Positions 1 to 57,600 of a DNA stretch of 64,000 bases are shown here, piece after piece. Both the position numbers and the translations under genes were made by a program. The DNA comes from Protonemura montana (Eukaryota > Arthropoda > Insecta > Plecoptera > Nemouridae). The notes beneath the pieces were generated by a model. The model was not told the origin of the DNA. It did no database searches and saw nothing but the letters and a program-made list of their open reading frames with translations. The stretch is from positions 13,311,001 to 13,375,000 of the forward strand of contig OX387610.1 of the NCBI GenBank assembly GCA_947568835.1. Reading direction: 5' to 3'. The stretch's first letter is position 1, and every line of letters begins with the position of its first letter.

Positions 1-152
1 TCGTTTTTAACTTCTTCCCGTATTCGAATACAAATAAAACTGCAATGGAACAACGACGGAAGATTGTTACCCGTGTCAAATTCCCTGAATAACACTTAAT
101 ATTTAATGCTCTGAGCCCAAAGTCCAGAAGGAAAGATCGTCAATGTACCAAC

Positions 153-560
153 CTTTTCAGTTCCCGTCTTGATGAGATATTCGAGTAACACTAGAGCCTT
201 GTAAACGTGCCGCCAGTTCCTGCCGTGGTCGTTCAGTCTTTTCCAGACCATTTGCATAATTTCGGTAAACGCTACCACGTTGTAGGTCAAGTCGGCCACC
301 TCCGACATGATTGTCGAGCTCGGACCCCACGGGTCATTGCTTGTCGCCTCTCGAACCTTTTTCTGAAAATGTATCGAGTTTCAGTGACAGGAAGCATCCA
401 AAAGAAACCCGGATAGGTTTTGACTTGAAGACACATTTGCAATTTGATTTGGTACATATTGTAAATAAACACAATGAAATAATATTCAAACCTGTGCATC
501 TGAATAGTTGTGTGCTAAATTTTTTATATTTCTTCTAAACCCAGCCACGTTGACTTGCAT
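153..560 (-). CDS. lqf: Epsin (ENTH domain), 5' portion; two coding exons, continues off the left edge
   Basis: Epsins are endocytic adaptors. The ENTH domain binds PI(4,5)P2 at the plasma membrane and its amphipathic helix 0 bends the bilayer at clathrin-coated pits. Coding exon A is 560..492 (23 codons, begins MQVNVAGFRRNIKN, the helix-0 region). Exon B is 362..153 (70 codons) and contains KVREATSNDPWGPSS, ADLTYNVVAF, KRLNDHGRNWRHVYKA and EYLIKTG, all ENTH signatures. The basic residues used for lipid binding in the family (R of KRLND, H and K of RHVYKA) are present. Exon A ends at a GT donor (491-490), exon B starts after ttttcag (365-363) and ends at a GT donor (152-151). An in-frame ATG lies eight codons upstream (584-582), right after a splice acceptor. 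I chose 560 because family members start with MQVN. The rest of ENTH and the UIM, clathrin and NPF tail must lie left of base 1. The family is very sure; the symbol is by orthology to fly liquid facets. Confidence 0.93.
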
Positions 561-584
561 TGTGTCCTCCTTTTGCCGCCGCAT

Positions 585-2104
585 CTGAAAGTTAAAAAAG
601 TGTTGGTTGTGTATTTGTAAATAGGTAATGGGATTGAATAGGTAACGGTAAAATAGATATGAGTCGTAGGATTTGAAATTGTCATTATCGTGTTATCTGC
701 TCATGTATTGGCTCATGACAGTTATAGATAACACATTCAGAAGTGGCCTAGGCATCCTGGTATTGTCTTCCTAATAACTAGTGACAGGTATGTTTTGCCT
801 ATGACTAAGAAAGTAAATTTCCTGACACCTTCTTGGAAAGGATAGGAATGGCCAAAAAAAACTGTCTTAATTATATTTAAGGAAGTATTTTTGAAGACTT
901 ACATTGATTGGTGTATTTTCTTAATTTCTTGTTTAAAATTTTAGGCCCGTATCACCTTACAAAGTTTGATGCCTGAAAAGAACAAAACTCAAATAACTCA
1001 GTCTCTTTGCCATTAGAAGTGAAGGGGAGTAATCCTGTTGACATTGACAATATCAAAGATATTTTTGTCAGCCGGTAAAATGCCAATGAACACACGGAAC
1101 TCTGGGGCTTCTGACAAATATGATTAGGTAGGAATCGAGCTCGTTGAATCAGCGGTTTGAGCTTACAGTTTGCACTTATTTAGCTTCCATTATTCACTAA
1201 CGATCCCCTGTAGCACGTGATTAAGTTAATTAGAGCAAGCAAGAGTAGAAAAGCTAGACCTACCTAGCATGGGTTTGAAGTTAAGTGAGCATCTACTATT
1301 GGTGTCAATGGCACTCTATTGTAACCTACTTTGTTTGCTGGCGGCTTGGAGACTACATGACTATATTTATGGATGTGATTAGTATTCAAATAATATAACT
1401 CAGACTGGATGCCCAAGGGTAGGCGAGTACAAGTGTGAAATTACGAAGTACGTCCCTGAGCTAGAACCAAGACTCACATAACCAAAGATAAGTCAGAAGC
1501 TGGACCTGCCCCTTTACGTTTAGACGTCAAAATTTGTTTCTTGTCGCCTCTTTCGGTTGTTTGGTATAAAGCGATGTAATCTTATAAAAAAAAACACTTA
1601 CTCCTACAAAAATAAAAGAATTGGCTTGTCTTCACCACTAGAAATCGAAATAAAATAACATAGAAATTTTGACACTAGCACTGACGAGTCATAAAAAAGC
1701 TCCTCTCTTGTATTCATCACAATTCTAAGATGGCGTGACATCCGGTTCAATTTTACTCAATTAGCATACTTATTGCGCCAGCGAATCAGTGAACTCATCT
1801 GTGAATAGTTTATTGACTTCTTCAGTAATTAATTCACGTAAACACCATCGTGGGATAAATTTCGATCAAAAAGTTTTCAGAAATGTAAGATGACAAATAC
1901 GTTGGTTGGTAGTTACCTTCGGTTCGGGGAAAGCTGTTTCACCAGTCGATTTAGCTGTAGATGTTTTTGGGAATACATTACATTTCAATGACAGGTTGCA
2001 CCACAGACACATTTAGGCTGTATGTTATTTTAGTCTGTTATCTCATGTAAATATTGATACAGTGGTCATGCAATGTTACTTATACTTCATTTTACATTTT
2101 TCAG
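585..2104. other. Divergent interval: epsin 5' leader/intron and C/EBP-gamma upstream region
   Basis: No coding region is recognised. On the minus strand an acceptor (tttcag, about 590-585) joins an upstream untranslated epsin exon to the first coding exon. On the plus strand a polypyrimidine tract and acceptor (acatttttcag, ending 2104) precede the bZIP exon. Both genes therefore probably have noncoding first exons and divergent promoters here. No dispersed repeat was seen. Confidence 0.5.
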
Positions 2105-2210
2105 ATTTGCTGGTCGTGTACCATAACCAGAAACTGAACTACGGTATTGACCCAGAATTAACATTTTTGAGGCTAAGAGTATTGGCAAAAACCTAGATTT
2201 TGTCTGGACC

Positions 2211-3941
2211 ATGGCTCCTCAAAATAAGGAGAACAATGGTAGATCTAAGAGAGGTCAGAAAAGCCGAAGACAGCAAGAAGAAGAAGAAGCGGAAGCAAGC
2301 AGCAGCGCAGGCGAAGGTGATACACCAGACGACTACAGGCGGAGAAGAGATCGCAACAATCAGGCAGTCAAACGAAGCCGAGTGAAAACAAAGCTAAGAA
2401 CACAGCAGACGCTAGAAAGAGTCCACCAGCTGAAGACCGAGAATGAAATGCTCGAAGAAAAGATTAAGATGTTGTCAAAAGAGTTGGGATTTCTGAAGGA
2501 TCTCTTTCTTGCACATGCCGGTGGGTGTTTGCTCAAGTTTTTTCTGTCGTTAGTGTTAGTCACCTTTTATTGATTGGCATGTCAGGATTGTAATATTAGT
2601 CAGTGTTAACTTGCTTGAAATTATACTACAAAGTAGAGGGCCAATACAGAGACAGAAGACCCCAACCAGTGAACAGCTGTAGGAAATTATATCACAAGGT
2701 GATGCAACAATGCTCCCAATAAACCAAAAATATTTTCTCTGTTCACTTAGTAGAATATTTAATTAGTGTTTTTCTGCTATTTATTTTTTTTATGTGACAA
2801 GTTTGACAGCACCAAAACAAGACTGTTGATAAATCCGTTGCCCCTTCAAGCACTTGACCGCATTCGATAAGCTGCAGTGCAAACGCATTGTGTGAACTCA
2901 AATCGCATCAAAAATAATTTTGGGTGCAAGGCACAAAGTTTTAACAGGAAATTGGTCGACGAGTGCAAGACGGACATAAAATAATAATGCAGAGAATTGC
3001 TATCAACTCTTATAATGTCATTAAGATACTCCATTATCATTTTGCAAAATTCCCTGTCACTTCGGATCTCTCTGGAATTGACATAAAATCATAGATCAAG
3101 TTCAAAGTGACTTTTTAATTACACATAGATTGTTTCTTATCAATATTTTATGATATTTCCTAGCAAACACGTTGTTGGTAGCCTTGATAATTGACCATAG
3201 GAGCATCTTGGTAATGCTTAGTAATTGAGTCCTAGTACATGCTATGGCTAACACACTATTGCGTTGAATAATTCACTTTTCACCCAACAATATCTAAATA
3301 CGCTATCATTTGCAGTCAGAGTAGGTACTAAGGAAAATCTTCAGCTTGGAGGTTGGAGGGATGGAAGTTAAGCAACACTGCGCTGAGTCAGGTATTGAAT
3401 GGGTGACCATTATACACATGACCAGTTCTGTTCGGGAGAGAAGTTGGAGGGATGAAAATTAGTACAGCAACTTCATTCGCCTCGCTTATCAACCTCTCGG
3501 CAGCATGGATTTGTGGAGGAATCCTGCTGTTCGAGTTGTACCGTCCTTCGGAAGGGACGTTAAGCCGGTGGTCCCCTTGATGCTTTTCGACAGGAGAAGG
3601 CTACGTGCCGGCACCGGGTTTCCCCTCCTCCCTTCTAGGCTAGGTTAGGTTCATCATCATCCTCATCATCATCCACTCATTCACCGACGCCATTAGACCA
3701 GTGCCGCAGGGCCAGGTGTCAAAACAGTGCGTCGTTAAACACCACAAATAATAATAATAATCTATCTTCTTTTGCAGGATCTGCTCACGGAGTAAATCTG
3801 GACAACGTCAACCTTGAATCGCTTCTGCGAGACGACATCAAAGTCGAAGAAAACAGAGAACTTGCAAACAGAATCCAGTCCTTCAAAGAAGGTGGACGCC
3901 TCCTACTCGATATGGACGAGGGCAAAACTGAATACAAATAA
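2211..3941 (+). CDS. CEBPG: C/EBP-gamma-type bZIP transcription factor (two coding exons, 157 aa)
   Basis: A nuclear basic leucine-zipper protein of the C/EBP-gamma class (fly counterpart Irbp18). These short C/EBPs lack an activation domain and act by heterodimerising with other C/EBP or ATF4-type bZIPs. Exon 1 is 2211..2520, exon 2 is 3778..3941 (phase 1; donor CCG|GTGGGT, acceptor cttttgcag). Residues 11-40 are basic then acidic low complexity. Basic region about 42-61 carries the signature RNNQAVKRSR. Zipper leucines fall at 74, 81, 88 and 95, and KELGFLKDLFLAHA matches the end of the C/EBP-gamma zipper. The C-terminal 53 residues are acidic and less conserved. The start sits in a strong context (gaccATGG) with no upstream ATG in the visible leader exon. 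The intron holds a 5S-headed SINE that ends next to the splice acceptor. Confidence 0.93.
3346..3761 (+). repeat. 5S-headed SINE copy inside the C/EBP-gamma intron
   Basis: One 5S-derived unit (ttaagcaacactgcgctg, ggtgacc) is followed by the SINE body (cttatcaacctctcg, ggacgttaagccggtgg, gtgccggcaccgggtttc), the tail (cagtgcgtcgttaaacacc) and a short (aat)n end. The tail stops about 15 bases before the acceptor of exon 2. Confidence 0.88.
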
Positions 3942-5554
3942 CTTCTTCCTAGAACGTAGCCCTTAAGTCCTAACTACCCAGACTTTAAAAAGCCTACAAA
4001 ACTATTTTAGGAATTGTTTTCTAATTTCTACTTTATCTTCTCCGACTTTTACCTTTGTTTGAAAAGTAGGCTGTAGGCCTGCTAATCGACGAAGTACTAT
4101 ATGCACAACGGGTAAAATTAAGGATTTTGCGTATTTATTGTTGATGGTTATTTTATTCCCTGCAAGAAAGGAATAATTTTTGATTGGCTCGAATAACAGT
4201 CGTTGATCGGGAATGATTTGATTCTAGTAAATAGTAAAATAGTTAGGGCTAGTTATTTGCTCGATGATATCTGAGAAATCCTTGCAGATTATGCTCTGCT
4301 CTTCGTAAAGCGATCTCACATTGATTTGTGTGCGATCGAGGTTCAGAAAATATACGTTTTGGTTCCGGTGATTGTTTCAGACTGACGTTAGATGAAGGGA
4401 GGATTTGCGGTTGCAATTTGTTGAGACTGTGGCAAAAAGAAGCAATAAAATGATCTCATTTAATTTTAGCGTGGCATAATCTGTTTGGGTTTATCAGATT
4501 CGTTCACCGAGCTTTAAAAATTAATTTCAATTAATTTCATTAGATTATTTGGTGTTTTGAATTATGTAGATATAGGTTAAGCTTATTTAAATATGACGTG
4601 TACTAACCTGTGGTTGATACGCACTGTAATTTTGCATGTGACTTTGGTACATAGCAATTAACTTTATTAAAGTTATAAAATAATTGTTTGAAGCATAGCT
4701 TATAGAGATGTTTTTTTTTCTAATAAAATCTTTCAGTAATCAATTATCTCGATAAAATTAATTTTCTTGCACTAATGCTGTGTGAACAAAATATTTCCTA
4801 TCTCTGCAATTTTTGGGGTAAGCTTTCATAGATGCTGGATTTTTAGAGTTGACAAATGAATGTGGATAGGCAAACTAGAAATATAAATGATTCTGGCGTA
4901 AAATTAATGCCAGCTGAAAATACTTCCTGAAGTAGATGGAACGCCAAGGCTTTAGAAGTCAACATTTTCTATAATAAGATGATTGACTTTTAGTTTATTT
5001 AAGTAATGTTGGGGTCAATGAAGGCCAGGAATTGGTGTAAGCAACGTCTGGAAATTCTTGGGCCAGCTTTTTTATCGGCGTGGATTTCCATTCTTCAAAT
5101 TTCACAGCATAAAACGAGTCAATGTCAAATTGCTTAAGATTAAAACAAAATGATTGAACTGCAATCAGAGGTTGGGTTTGAGAACACATTTGGGCATCAA
5201 ATTTTGAGAAGAAGTGTTTGTTCAAATCAAAATACATTGTTTTTTTACAAGAAAGAAAGAGTTAAAAGAATTTCGTTTTCCTGCATTCACAGCATTTTCG
5301 ACACAACCTACAAATTTTTTTACTTCAAACTAAATATGTCTATAATTTGTTTTACTTGAACAATATTTTTGAGATTGAAAGAAATTGAATACAAAGCTAG
5401 TGATCAAATCTCACTGGATTACAAATCCCAGAGTGCTGGGAATGCATCAACCTGCTGTATCAGCATATCAGTGATTAAATCCACTGATTTAAACATTTAG
5501 TAGAATCTACAGAATGGTTTTGAGTGTTAATATAAACACTGGTGCATATCAAAT
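3942..5554. other. 3' flank/UTR of the C/EBP-gamma gene, no gene recognised
   Basis: AT-rich sequence. A poly(A) signal is at 4444-4449 and another AATAAA at 4722-4727. An 80-codon minus-strand open frame at 4995-5237 was examined and matches no family I know. No repeat family of this window occurs here. Confidence 0.4.
4444..4449 (+). terminator. Candidate poly(A) signal of the C/EBP-gamma transcript
   Basis: AATAAA about 500 bases after the stop codon, the first canonical hexamer seen on the plus strand after 3941. A second follows at 4722. Confidence 0.35.
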
Positions 5555-5607
5555 TACCAAAGCTAAGCAACACTGCACTGGGTCAGGTATTGGATGGATG
5601 ACCACAA
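5555..5607 (+). repeat. Internally deleted 5S-headed SINE fragment
   Basis: The 5S-derived part (ctaagcaacactgcactggg through ggatggatgacc) runs directly into the SINE tail end (accacaaataat). The whole body is missing, so only the head and the 3' end remain. Confidence 0.7.
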
Positions 5608-6427
5608 ATAATTTAGATAAGTATTTCCCTTGAGGTACAGGAAGGGTTTACTAGGGTATGCGCAGCACTTTTCTTGAGAGCAAGTTTTTGTAGAGACAAC
5701 CAACTGACACATTTTTGAAATATATTTTTGAAATATATTTTTGAAATTTCAGTATCGTCAACCTCATGAATATGAAAATTTAATGGGATTTTAACCCTGT
5801 CACCTGGATGCACTGATATCTAGCAGGCTTTTGGTGCTTGCATAAAAATATCGTAAGTATTGTTTAGCGATACACTATTCCGGTCTTAAAAGCACAATAG
5901 TTGTTGAATTTTGAAACTCAGATTTGACCAAAACTGAATATAGGTACCAATAACATTTTGAGCTTTTCCATTTAAATCAGTGATTGTCTCAGCTGAACTA
6001 TTGGCAAGAATTCTTAACTTTCATCTACCAAGTTGCATTTTATAATAGTGACATAAATGGCTAGATGTAAACTAAAAACTGCATTCATTTCAAAAATAAG
6101 AATACTACATAAAGAAAAGAAACTTTGGATTGAAGGGATTGATCAGCAATGATTTATCTAGTACGTTACAGGAATGGGAACATTTGACCATTCATTGAAA
6201 TGCCAGTCATTTAACGAGTTGGATTGTAACTTTATTCAGTCTACGATAATAATCTATGTTGTTTGTTATGTATATTGTGTAAAGAAAATGCAACAGAAAG
6301 CTTGGCTGGCAAGATTTTTCACAGATGATTTGGTATCTGAAAATTTAATTAACAATATAGGTACCTGTTGGTATGGCCTATAAGAAAATACTTAGGAACT
6401 ACTAATAAAGCACAACTATAATTTATG
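5608..6427. other. Convergent intergenic region between C/EBP-gamma and CCDC51
   Basis: AT-rich, with a short direct repeat of about 14 bases (aaatatatttttg, about 5718-5747). It contains the putative CCDC51 poly(A) signal. No gene is seen. Confidence 0.4.
6231..6236 (-). terminator. Candidate poly(A) signal of CCDC51
   Basis: TTTATT on the plus strand, that is AATAAA on the minus strand, about 190 bases beyond the CCDC51 stop codon. Confidence 0.35.
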
Positions 6428-7492
6428 CTATAAGGAAAATCTACACACTAACGAAATAGCAATGGCTGTGATAGCCGAACAAATGATAACAAATTGTGTA
6501 TTTCGATATTGTTCATGTAACCTCTCTTCTAAACCTGTAGGCATGATTAACAATTGGTCACCAATGACTTCTGGTAAGGCATATTGAGTTTTAAGCAAAG
6601 ACTTTAGCTCAGCAAACTGTCGAATTGTCAAATCTTCTTGGTTTTTCATGATTCCATGTAGGTTCTTCAGCCAGTTGCTATCTGCGCCCTCTGAAGACGA
6701 TTTGTTATCAAGATTATGGATTATTTTATTTAGTTGTCCTAGAACCAAATCATCAGGCTCCTTTGTGGCATTCTTGATCTCATTTACAAGAACAGACAGC
6801 GCTCTTTCATGCTTTGACAGTGCTTCTGGTAGGCCCGAAGAATCCGTCTTCATAGCAACTGAATCTCTTACAAGCTTCCTCAGTTGTTTCATTTTCATCT
6901 CATTGTTAATAGAACTACCAAATATTCCAATGACAGTACCAATAATGGAACCAATAATGGACCAGTATTTTGTTTTTTCAGCTTGTGCTCTTTCCTTTTC
7001 ATGACTGTCTTTGACTGCAGTTGACAAAGTAGAAAAGCAATCTCGTTCTTCTCGTTCATACCGTGAAAACTCTGCAGTTAATCTTCTCTCGTGTTGTATT
7101 ATTTGTAACTCGCTGGTAATCAATTCTACAAAGCGTTTCTCTCCTCTTGTAGCTTTCTCCAATTCCCCGTGCAAATCTTTCAGCTTGGTCTGAACAACGG
7201 CAACTTCTTTGCTTGCTTCTCGTCTTCGCTCTTGGGCCGCTACAAAGTTAGTTTCTGCATCGAGCACTCGATTTTGAGCTTGTCTCACTTCATCCATCCC
7301 TGTTACCTCTTCGTACCATAGCATGAGAGCAGCAAATTTCTTCTTAACCAAGTTTTCACTGGTTGAATCAGGTGCACCAAGAGCTGAAGGAAATTTACTT
7401 GACAATCTTACGTGACTTTTGAAGCAAATTTCAGTGACAACATTTCTTGAAAATGAATTTGTTAACAGGTTTCGGGTAAAAGACCCCGCCAT
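6428..7492 (-). CDS. CCDC51: CCDC51/MITOK, mitochondrial inner-membrane potassium channel subunit (354 aa, intronless)
   Basis: In vertebrates CCDC51 is the pore subunit (MITOK) of the mitochondrial ATP-sensitive K+ channel in the inner membrane. Residues 1-35 form a basic, Arg- and Ser-rich, acid-poor leader typical of a mitochondrial presequence. Residues 55-170 are strongly coiled-coil, starting LWYEEVTGMDEVRQAQ. Residues 162-181 (DSHEKERAQAEKTKYWSIIG) match the most conserved family block. A first membrane segment spans about 177-196 with GxxxG-like spacing (GSIIGTVIGIFGS). A linker of about 135 residues follows, then a second membrane segment at 333-352. Length is somewhat below the human protein (about 411). 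The single uninterrupted exon ends in TAG at 6430-6428. The start is the first ATG of the frame and gives the presequence. It is divergent from Gs-alpha. Confidence 0.92.
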   Translation of the reverse strand: MAGSFTRNLLTNSFSRNVVTEICFKSHVRLSSKFPSALGAPDSTSENLVKKKFAALMLWYEEVTGMDEVRQAQNRVLDAETNFVAAQERRREASKEVAVVQTKLKDLHGELEKATRGEKRFVELITSELQIIQHERRLTAEFSRYEREERDCFSTLSTAVKDSHEKERAQAEKTKYWSIIGSIIGTVIGIFGSSINNEMKMKQLRKLVRDSVAMKTDSSGLPEALSKHERALSVLVNEIKNATKEPDDLVLGQLNKIIHNLDNKSSSEGADSNWLKNLHGIMKNQEDLTIRQFAELKSLLKTQYALPEVIGDQLLIMPTGLEERLHEQYRNTQFVIICSAITAIAISLVCRFSL

Positions 7493-8151
7493 CGCTGCTA
7501 AACTCTCCGTTAATGTCAGAATTCCTTATTCTCACGTGCCTCAAAATTTCGACTGACGTTTCTGATGACATAACCTAAAAGTAAAAAAATCATCCGTCGC
7601 CGATATTTGTGCTTTTTCCCGCTAGATGGACGAAATGTCAGAGTTTTCCCCCACTCTTTAGAAAACTTGTAGAGTCGAAGCAGACGACCCTAGTCTAGGC
7701 CCAGTAACAAGCTGCTAAATAAACTACGATCAAGAAAATGCCACATTCGTCTAGCTATGAATAACAGTAAAGATCACCCCTCGGTGCGTTTTAAGACCGT
7801 ACGCCAAGCGGCTTCACGACAGTTCGACTTGTTTTACTCGAAATGACAGCCGCCAACCAAATTGTTCCCATAGTGCATCGCGGTACCACCCTTGCCAGTG
7901 GAGTGCAATATCTTCGGTGAGCAAAGGTGCGATTTTCCTAGGACAGTGTTTAATTTCGGGCCGTATTTGTGTTTTTAACTCGTGACAAAAGTGCGCGACA
8001 AGCTTTGGAATATGTGCGAATAAGTGTGTACCCGTGTGTAGAGCGAGTATTTTTTCTAGCGTGTGTGTATGCGATCGTCAACAAAATAGGGAATATCGTT
8101 GTGAACGAAGGGCAGGCCCATTGCTGCCTGCCGACCATACTTCTGGATGTC
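7493..8151. promoter_or_regulatory. Divergent promoter interval of CCDC51 and Gs-alpha
   Basis: Only 659 bases separate the two start codons, so both 5' UTRs and core promoters must lie here unless an unseen upstream exon exists. No TATA box is obvious. CRE-like half sites occur close together (gactgacgtttc and tgatgaca, 7551-7569). The Gs-alpha side is relatively rich in G and C and carries short upstream ORFs. Confidence 0.55.
8012..8089 (+). promoter_or_regulatory. Upstream ORFs in the Gs-alpha leader
   Basis: ATG at 8012 opens a three-codon frame ending TAA at 8021. ATG at 8069 opens a six-codon frame ending TAG at 8087. A third ATG at 8147 is out of frame with, and overlaps, the main start at 8152. 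They act on translation only if the transcription start lies upstream of 8012, which is not shown. Confidence 0.4.
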
Positions 8152-54676
<46,525 letters not shown>

Positions 54677-57600
54677 TGCCGCCCCGCGAATCGATGCCGA
54701 GGCTAGGCACGGCGTGAGACGACGTGAGCTTTCATCCCCGCTAGCCCTCGGACGTTCGTTCCGAGCTTGGGTCCATCGCAAGGCGCCCGCTCAGCTGATC
54801 GTTTAGTGGTCAGCTTTATGTGGACGCGTTCCAATTCTTACCCACGTCCGTGCTTGTCCTGTAGACTCTGCTTTCGAGGCGGTGAGCTAATCGGGTTTGC
54901 CGTAATTTGTGAGAACAGTAATTTCGCTCGGTCCCTTTGCTACACTAACCTGTATGAGTGATAATCTTCAAAATACTGTTTAGTTTCATAAGGATCTGAA
55001 CTCGATAGCTTACAAGGTACCTCTGATATGCTGGTTCTGTGATCTTTGATTGCATATGAGAGGCTGCTGTTTGGGGTTTGCTTGGCAAGCTATGTTTGCA
55101 ACCCCAATTCAAAGGACCGTGTGGTTAGAATTGGAACACATCCCGAGTTTGGGCCCGAATAGTTGGCCTGTAGTGTTTATACTGCGCATTTATGGTTCGG
55201 CTAGGTAGGCAACGACGGGTCAAAGCATTCAGACGAGAATCGAAGTTAGGGTCTAAAGAAAGCCATGTGGTTGCCTGAACTTTTGTTGGGGAGAAAATAA
55301 TTTATTGCCAGACAGATTTTGAGTGAAAATACTCTTTAACTTCGATTCTCTCTGGCGTAACTGGCGGCATCAAAGTCAAGTTTATCATTTGATTAGGTCT
55401 TCATCATAGGCCTCGTAGATGCTGCGCTTTCAGCTTCGAAACTGGTGAATATATCTGACAGAAATTGCAGTTCTCTTTCATAGATCAGCATAATTTTCGT
55501 TCGAGGAATTGTGCGGTTGATGGCGTACACAAAGTGGTCCACCCAAACTTCTTTGCGGCTAGGTTTTGAATCCACTGAAACTTCAAACTGTTCTTGAATT
55601 TTGTGATGCGGCCATTATTTTATCACTAAGCTCTCACCTCTTCCGAGCAGAATTCAGAATAGTTGATTGATGTTTAATAATTATTCTAAACCTAGCATGG
55701 AAATAGTTTTACAGGCTTAACTACTCGATTGTAAGAGGAATGCAATTGTTCACTCTAACCTAGCCGAACCTTGAATCAATGTTTCAATACAAGTTGGAGC
55801 TATTTTTGTCGATAATCCCTACGTGGCTAGCAGTGATAACGTGTCAAACGGTGCGCTCAGTGCACGAAATAGTTTGCCAGAACATCTCTATAACGTTATG
55901 CGGGAAAAATGTTCCATTGAAAAAAACTTGCCGCCAATTTCGATCTAAAATAGTCGATGACTTTGTAGCGGTGTTCCGGGCAGGTCACTTGCAGCTATAA
56001 TTCGGCAATCCTATCGGGCACTAGGCACCGTTTGACCAAAACATGCTTTACGTCAATGGCGGGCCAGCGGCCATTTATCAAGGGTAGGGTACGATCGCGG
56101 CTCGATCTGCCTTAGACTATGTTTAAGTCTTTCTCTAAGTTGTGAAAAAGATTTTTTTTCCCATTGATTCTTTTTCGACTTGTGAACGAAATATGTTTTT
56201 TGCATAGCATTTAGATGTTGTCTGCTGCGTATCTTACGGTCATGTAATTTCTACTCGTGTTGGGAATATCTTTCTCAGCTGAATGCCGATAGTCGTTGGA
56301 CTTTCATCGATAATCCCGCCAGGAATGGCAGCTAGGTTTCTTACCACTTCGAATGCGGCAACGTTTTTTTCTGGACGGGAAAACCGTCGGAAAGTTGGTC
56401 CCGAGAGTCATTTTGCTACGCGTTAACAATATGGGGCTGCTTCGAATCTTTACGACCATCAAAGGCTACGACCCAATGCAGTCTAATGCTTCTCGTAGCG
56501 TGAAATTTAGCCGGGGATCCAGTCGTTTCGAAAGCGCTATTCATCAACTTTCGTTCGGATTCTTTTTTATGTTACTCTGTTTAAATGTACGACTTTGTTA
56601 CATTTATTTTTGTTGGATCAGATTTTAAAAATTGTTTTCGATGCATCTAATTGATTCATCAACGCTTTTGTCAAAGTGTTTTTTTTTTTTTCTTTGTTTC
56701 TAAGCCTTGCTAGTTGGATATAGTGAGAAGTTAACTGATATATCCTAATCACCTACTGTTAAAAAGAGCTAGTAGATGACTGCCAATCTGTAACTGAAAG
56801 CAGGGTTAGTTGGGAAAAAATACCAAGTAATATTTCCAAAAAATGAATGCGCAGCTCCTTTGTTTCTGAAAAATCATCGCGAGAAGTCACCGATTTAATT
56901 TGTTCGGTTATTAGTTTAATTATCGTAACGCTTAGAGAAGTCAAGTCCACTGCCAGTAACGGTTTGTATTGTTTTCTATACCTACTACACAAATTGCACA
57001 TAATTTAGAGCCAGTTCATTGAAACATCACGCTGGGCAAATTGCATAGCTCAGCTTAACAATCTATCAAACAGTGGCCAGGAATTATCGGGATAGTTGGC
57101 ACGCTTTTGAACCTGCAAAACTTGATGTCGGAAAGGAACGAGAATTGATAGCGTCGCCGGGTGCACCAAACGATTGGGGAATGTCGACTGTGAAATAAAA
57201 ACTGTCTCTAGCAAGTTAGCTTTATACTATCGGTCCACAGTCAGCAAACGCATCGCTTAATTAGTACGCCGTTTTGGTGGGATGCATTTTGTTTTCGCGC
57301 CCTCCTGAATAAAGGAACGCTCCCTAAGGAAGATTTGAGACGGTAGAGGCTTTGTTTCCGTTAATCGTTCAGTGGGTAAAAAGAAATAACTATGTAAAAT
57401 CACCGAATGCTCTTACTTGAGTGGGTCGAAATGGCACAAGTACAAAATAGGGGTTTAATAAGCTAATCGTAAATACAAAATACTACCAAACAAGATACAA
57501 ATGAAGAAAGTAACGTGAGACTTGGGTGCAAGCGATTGCAATTTTTGTTCATTTTTACGGTCGGCTCTGCTTCCGATTTGCCGTTTAAAATCGGTTGGCA

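Noticed and set aside
4995..5237. 80-codon minus-strand frame ending in EFPDVAYTNSWPSLTPTLLK
   Set aside because: No recognised family, no splice context, AT-rich surroundings. I cannot support it as a gene.
7969..8151. N-terminally extended Gs-alpha (66 extra codons in frame)
   Set aside because: The open frame contains no ATG before 8152, and an in-frame TAA stands at 7951. MGCFGN is the conserved start.
55393..56000. Short open frames downstream of Gs-alpha
   Set aside because: 60 to 73 codons, no recognised domain, inside the probable 3' UTR.
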